NCBI GenBank assembly: GCA_035610835.1
Contig: CM069449.1
Span: 59,386,183-59,450,182, forward strand
Origin: Ophiura sarsii
Taxonomy: Eukaryota > Echinodermata > Ophiuroidea > Amphilepidida > Ophiuridae
Direction of reading: 5' to 3'
DNA length: 64,000 nucleotides
Part shown: positions 58,950 to 64,000 of the stretch, one piece after another
Layout: every line of letters begins with the position of its first letter
Position numbering within the stretch: the first letter of the stretch is position 1
The notes under the pieces: model-generated
What the model saw: the letters and a program-made list of their open reading frames with translations, nothing else
The model's database searches: none
What the model was told of the DNA's origin: nothing
Made by a program: the position numbers and the translations under genes

Positions 58950-61900
58950 TCACTGTGTGACATGCCAGTGATGTGTGTCATTGATCAGCAACAAGGGTAA
59001 ATAATTACTTTCCATTACACAGCAATATTGACACATGACGTGTTAGTGATGTGTCAATGGTCACTGAAATGTCAATGGTCACTGAAATGACACTGATATA
59101 TGACACATAGAGGAAGGCAATGGTCAATGGCGTGTGTCAATGTGGGTCTTGACAAGTAAAAAGTCCAAGGCACATGTGATATTGACACAATGTCATATGA
59201 ATGAGCGTAGGTAGTCGGCAACATGTGACAATGATGAGTTTTGATAGATGACATGTCCACCTTACGTGTCATTGGCCACTGACTCATCATCAAAGATGAT
59301 GCAGGCGTCACATTACATGAGGTCATTTACCACTTACACAGGTCATATAAAGGATTGCCAATAGCCAAGTGTCAATGATGTGGTTCATAACAGATGACAC
59401 GTCTATTACGCGTGTCTTTGGCCATTGACAGATGGCATAGCAAAATACACATGTCAGCGATGTGTTTAATTGGTCTTTGACACAAGGCATGTCAGTGATG
59501 TGGATCATTGGTCATTGACACATGACATGAGATGTCAGTGATGTGTTCATTGGTCTTTGATACATGACATGTCACTGATGTATTTCGTTGGTCTTTGACA
59601 CATGACATGTCAGTGATGTGTTTCATGGGTATTTGACAAATTGAAAGTCAGTGATACGTTTCGTTGGTCTTTGACAAATTGAAAGTCAGTGATATGTTTC
59701 GTTGGTCTTTGACACATGACATGTCAAACATGTTTCATTGGTCTTTGACAAGTAACATGTCAGTGATGTGTTTCATTGGGTTTTTGACACATGACGTATT
59801 AGCAATGGGTTTTATTGGTCTGACATATCAGCGATGTGTTTTATTGGTCTTTGACACATGACATGTCAACAATATGTTTCATTGATCTTTGACACATGAC
59901 ATGTCAGTGATGCGTTTCATTGGTCATGGACACATTTCATGTGTCAGTGATGTGTTTCATTGATCTCTGACATGACATTTCAGCCATGTGTTTTATTGGT
60001 TTTTGACACATGACATGTAAGCGATGTGTTTCATTGGTCTTTGACACATGACATGATAGTGATGTGTTTCATTGGTCTTTGACACAGTGAAAGTCAGTGA
60101 TGTGTTTTGTTGGTCTTTGACACATGTCAGTGATGTGTTTCATGGGTCTTTGACACATTACATGTCAGATGTTTCATTGGTCTTTGCCACGTGATATGTC
60201 AGTGATGTGTTTCATTGGTCTTTGGCACATGACATAACATCAATGTGTTTCATCGGTCTTTGCCACATGACATGTCAGTGAAGTTTCATTGATTTTTGAC
60301 ACATGACATGTCAGTGATGTGTTTCATGGGTCTTTGACACATGACATGTCAGCGATATGTTTCATTGGTCTTTGACACTTGACATTTCGGTGATGTGTTT
60401 CATTGGTATTTGACACATTGAATGTCAGTGATGTGTTTCGTTTGTCTTTGACACATTGAAAGTCAATGTGTTTCGTTGGTCTTTGACACATGGCATGTCA
60501 GTGAAGTGTCATTGTTTTTTGACACATGACATGCAAGCGATGTGTTTCATTGGTTTTTGACACATGGACACGTCAGCAATGTATTTCATTGGTCTTTGAC
60601 ACATGACATGATAGTGATGTGTTTCATTGATCTTTGACACATTGAAAGTCAGTGATGTGTTTCATTGGTCTTTGACACATGACATGTCAGATGTTTCATT
60701 AGTCTTTGACACGTGATATGTCAGTGATGTGTTTCATTGGTCTTCGACACATGACATGTCAGCTTTGTGTTTTATTGGTTTTTGACATATGACATATCAG
60801 TGATGTGCTGCATAGGTCTTTGACACATGACATGGATATGTCAGTGATGTGTTTCATTGGTCTTTGACACATGACATGTCAGTGATGTGTTTCATTGATT
60901 TTTGACACATGACATGTCAGTGATATGTTTCGTTGGTCTTTGACACATGACATGTCAGTAATGTGTTTCATTGGTCTTTGACACATGACATGTCAGTGAT
61001 GTGTTTCATTGGTAGTTGACACATTGAAAGCCAGTGATGTGTTTCGTTAGTCTTTGACACATTTGAATGTCAGTGATGTGTTTCGTTTGTCTTTGACACA
61101 TTAAAAGTAAAGATGTGTTTCGTTGATCTTTGACACATGAAATGTTTCATTGGTGTTTGACACGTAACATGTCAGTGATGTGTTTCATTGATTTTTGACA
61201 TATGACGTATAAGCAAAGGGTTTTATTGGTCTGACACATGACACGTCAGCGATGTGTTTTATTGGTCTTTGACACATGACATGTCAGTGATGTGTTTCAT
61301 GGTCTTTGACTGATGACGTGTCAGTGATGCGTTTCATTGATCGCTGACACATTACATGTCAGCCATGTTTGATTGGTTTTTTACACATGACATGTAAGCG
61401 ATGTTTCATTGGTTTTTGACACATGACATGTCAGCAATGTGTTTCTTTGGTCTTTGACACATGACCTATCAGCAATGTGTTTTATTGGTCTGACACATGA
61501 CATGTCAGCGATGTGTTTTATTGGTCTTTGACACATGATATGTCAACAATATGATTCATTGGTTTTTGACACATGACATATCAGCAATGTGTTTTATTGG
61601 TCTGACACATGACATGTCAGTGATTTGTTTTATGGTCTTTGAGACATGACATGCCAGTGATATATTTTATGGTCTTTGACACATGACATGTCAGTGATGC
61701 GGTTCATGGTCTTTGACACATGACATATCAGCAATGTGTTTTATTGGTCTGACACATGACATGTCAGTGATTTGTTTTATGGTCTTTGAGACATGACATG
61801 CCAGTGATATATTTTATGGTCTTTGACACATGACATGTCAGTGATGCGGTTCATGGTCTTTGATACATGACATGTCAGTGATGTGTTGCATTGGTTATTG

Positions 61901-62350
61901 ACACATGATATGTCAGTGATGTATTCCATTGCTCTTTGATACATACCATGTCAGCGATGTGTTTCATTGATGTTTGACACATGACATGTTAATAACGTGT
62001 CTCATTAATCTTTGACATATGACAAGTCAGCAATGTGTTTCATTGATTTTGGACACATGACATGGCGGTGATTTGCTTCATTATTCTTTGACATGACATG
62101 TCAGTGATGAGTTTTATTGGTCTTTGACACATGACATGTCAGTGATGTGTTCCATTGGTTTTTGACACATGACATGACAGCGATGTTTTTTATTAGTGTT
62201 TGACTCATGACTTGTCAGATATATGTTTTATTGGTATTTGATACATCACATATTGAAGATGTGTTTCATTATCTTCGATACATGACGTGTTGGTTATATA
62301 ACATGTCAGTGATGTTTCATTAGTCTTGATACATATCATGTCAGCAATGT
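58950..62350. repeat. 3.4-kb minisatellite, about 38-bp unit
   Basis: The monomer reads GACACATGACATGTCAGTGA followed by TGTGTTTCATTGGTCTTT, with many single changes. Around 61590-61870 a block of about 115 bases is itself duplicated. It begins just after unit 10. Confidence 0.93.
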
Positions 62351-62355
62351 GTGAT

Positions 62356-64000
62356 TAAAATTAAAAAAATTCGACATGACATTGTGTCCCTTTAATGACT
62401 TGTGAGACTTGTAAATGACATGTGCAACTAGCCAACGACTTGTGAAAGTAGTCAATGATTTGTGAAACAGGTTAATGACTTGTGATACAGGTTAATGACA
62501 TGTGCAACTAGCCAACGACTTGTACAAGTAGTCAATGACTTTTGCAACAGGTCACACTTGTGCAAGTGGTCGATGACTTATTTTACAGGTCAAAAACTTC
62601 TTTAACAAGTCAATAACTTGGTCACTGATTTGAGAAAATGGTCAGTGACTTGTGCAGCTGGCCAATGACTTATGCAAGTGGCCAATGAGTTGTGCAAGTG
62701 GTCAATGACTTCTTTAACAGGTCAATAACTTGTGCAACTGGTCACTGACTTGTGAAAATCGTCAGTGACTTGTTTAATTGGTTAACGACTTGAGCAATTG
62801 GACAATGACTTATGCAAGTGGCCAATGACTTCTCTAACAGGTCAATAACTTGTGCAACTGGTCACTGACTTATGAAAGACTTGTTTAATTGGTTAACGAC
62901 TTGTGCAGCTGGCCAATGACTTATGCAAGTGGCCAATAAGGTGTGGAAGTGATCAATGACTTCTCTAACAGGTCAATAACTTGTGCAACAGGTCACTGAC
63001 TAACGAAAATCGTCAGTGATTTGTTTAATTGGTAAACGACTTGTGCAGCTGGCCAATGACTTATGCAAGTGGATAATAAGTTGTGCAAGTGATCAATGAC
63101 TTCTCTAACAGGTCAATAACTTGTGCAACTGGTCACTGACTTGTGAAAATCGTCAGTGACTCAGTTAAACGACTTGTGCAACTGGCCAATGAGTTGTGCA
63201 ACAGGTCAATGACATGTGACACCAATTAATACATGTGTAACTGGTCAATGACTTGTGCAACTGTCCACTGACTTGTGACTTACTTTGTGAAACTGATCAT
63301 TGACTTGTGCAAGGGGTCAATGAGTTGTGACATCGGTCAATGACTTGTACAGTTAGTCAATGACTTGTAAAACTGGTAAAAGACTTGTGCAGGTGGTCAA
63401 TGACATGTGCAGGTGGTCGGTGATATTTTCAATTGGTCAGTGACTTGTGCAACTGATCAGTGACTTGTGCAACTGGTCACTGACTTGGGCAATTGGTCAC
63501 TGACTTGGCAATTAGTCATGACTTGCACAATTGGTCAGTGGATATCGGTGGGTGACTTGTGAATGGTGAATGACTTTTGCAATTGGTCATTAACTTGCTT
63601 CTTTGTTCAGTGACATGTCACTTGTCAGTGACCTGTGTAATTGGTCAGTTATCTGTATCATTCGTCAGAGACACGTGTTTCTGGTCAGTTTATGGTGTAA
63701 TTAGTCAATGACTTGTTTAATCAGCCAGTCACTTGTTTCATTCGTCAGTGACACATGTTTCTGGTCAGTTAATGGTGTAATTGGTATTTGACTAGTGTCA
63801 TTGGTCAGTATACTTGTCAGTGACCTGTGTAATTGGTCAGTTATCTGTATCATTCGTCAGAGACACATGTTTCTGGTCAGTTTATGGTGTAATTAGTCAA
63901 TGACTTGTTTAATCAGCCAGTCACTTGTTTCATTCGTCAGTGACACATGTTTCTGGTCAGTTAATGGTGTAATTGGTATTTGACTAGTGTCATTGGTCAG
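62356..64000. repeat. 20-bp minisatellite with higher-order repeat at the window edge
   Basis: The monomer is roughly GACTTGTGCAACTGGTCAAT. From 63621 a 192-base higher-order unit (starting CTTGTCAGTGACCTGTG) is repeated from 63813 and is cut by the window end. Confidence 0.9.

Overview
This is eukaryotic, animal-type genomic DNA. It is AT-rich, has GT-AG introns, tandem satellites and many short inverted-repeat transposons, and shows no operons, rRNA or convincing tRNA genes. Frequent AGGCCTA-type words and the repertoire of non-autonomous transposons suggest a marine invertebrate deuterostome, perhaps an echinoderm or hemichordate. That assignment is an inference.

The coding content is one gene family. 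I reconstruct ten tandem units, all on the + strand, at about 9.9, 13.7, 19.8, 25.5, 31.9, 35.7, 40.8, 44.8, 50.3 and 58.3 kb. Each has a short first coding exon (26-32 codons, acidic, ending near ESG) that splices in phase 1 to a second exon encoding a single immunoglobulin-like (I-set/titin type) domain. A third exon in several units holds only the last few codons or the 3' UTR. Predicted proteins are about 120-141 residues, with no signal peptide and no membrane segment. The two cysteines of a canonical Ig domain are replaced while the core tryptophan is kept, which points to a cytosolic protein. The reading frame closes across the splice junctions in nine of ten units; unit 2 carries a frameshift. 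Four subfamilies are visible: units 1/6/7/8, units 2/9/10, units 3/4 and unit 5. Partial copies of exon 2 lie behind unit 1 and inside intron 2 of unit 2.

Layout: 1-9.9 kb is gene-free, with inverted-repeat transposons and an AP-1-site-like minisatellite. 9.9-16.1 kb holds units 1 and 2 with exon-2 relics. 16.7-17.5 kb is a 21-bp satellite. 17.8-27.9 kb holds units 3 and 4 in a segmental duplication. 28-31.7 kb has transposons and a 22-bp satellite. 31.9-35.2 kb holds unit 5. 35.4-44.2 kb holds units 6 and 7 in a second duplication. 44.8-58.9 kb holds units 8, 9 and 10, where the block from intron 2 of unit 8 through unit 9 is repeated to give unit 10. 58.9-64 kb is minisatellite to the window edge.

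The array looks like a young birth-and-death family. Paralogous blocks differ by clean transposon insertions (filled versus empty sites), exon 1 sequences diverge strongly, and each locus carries its own satellites, some in introns. Function is unknown. Single-domain intracellular Ig proteins with variable short tails suggest adaptor or decoy roles, possibly in immunity or the cytoskeleton, but nothing in the sequence proves this.
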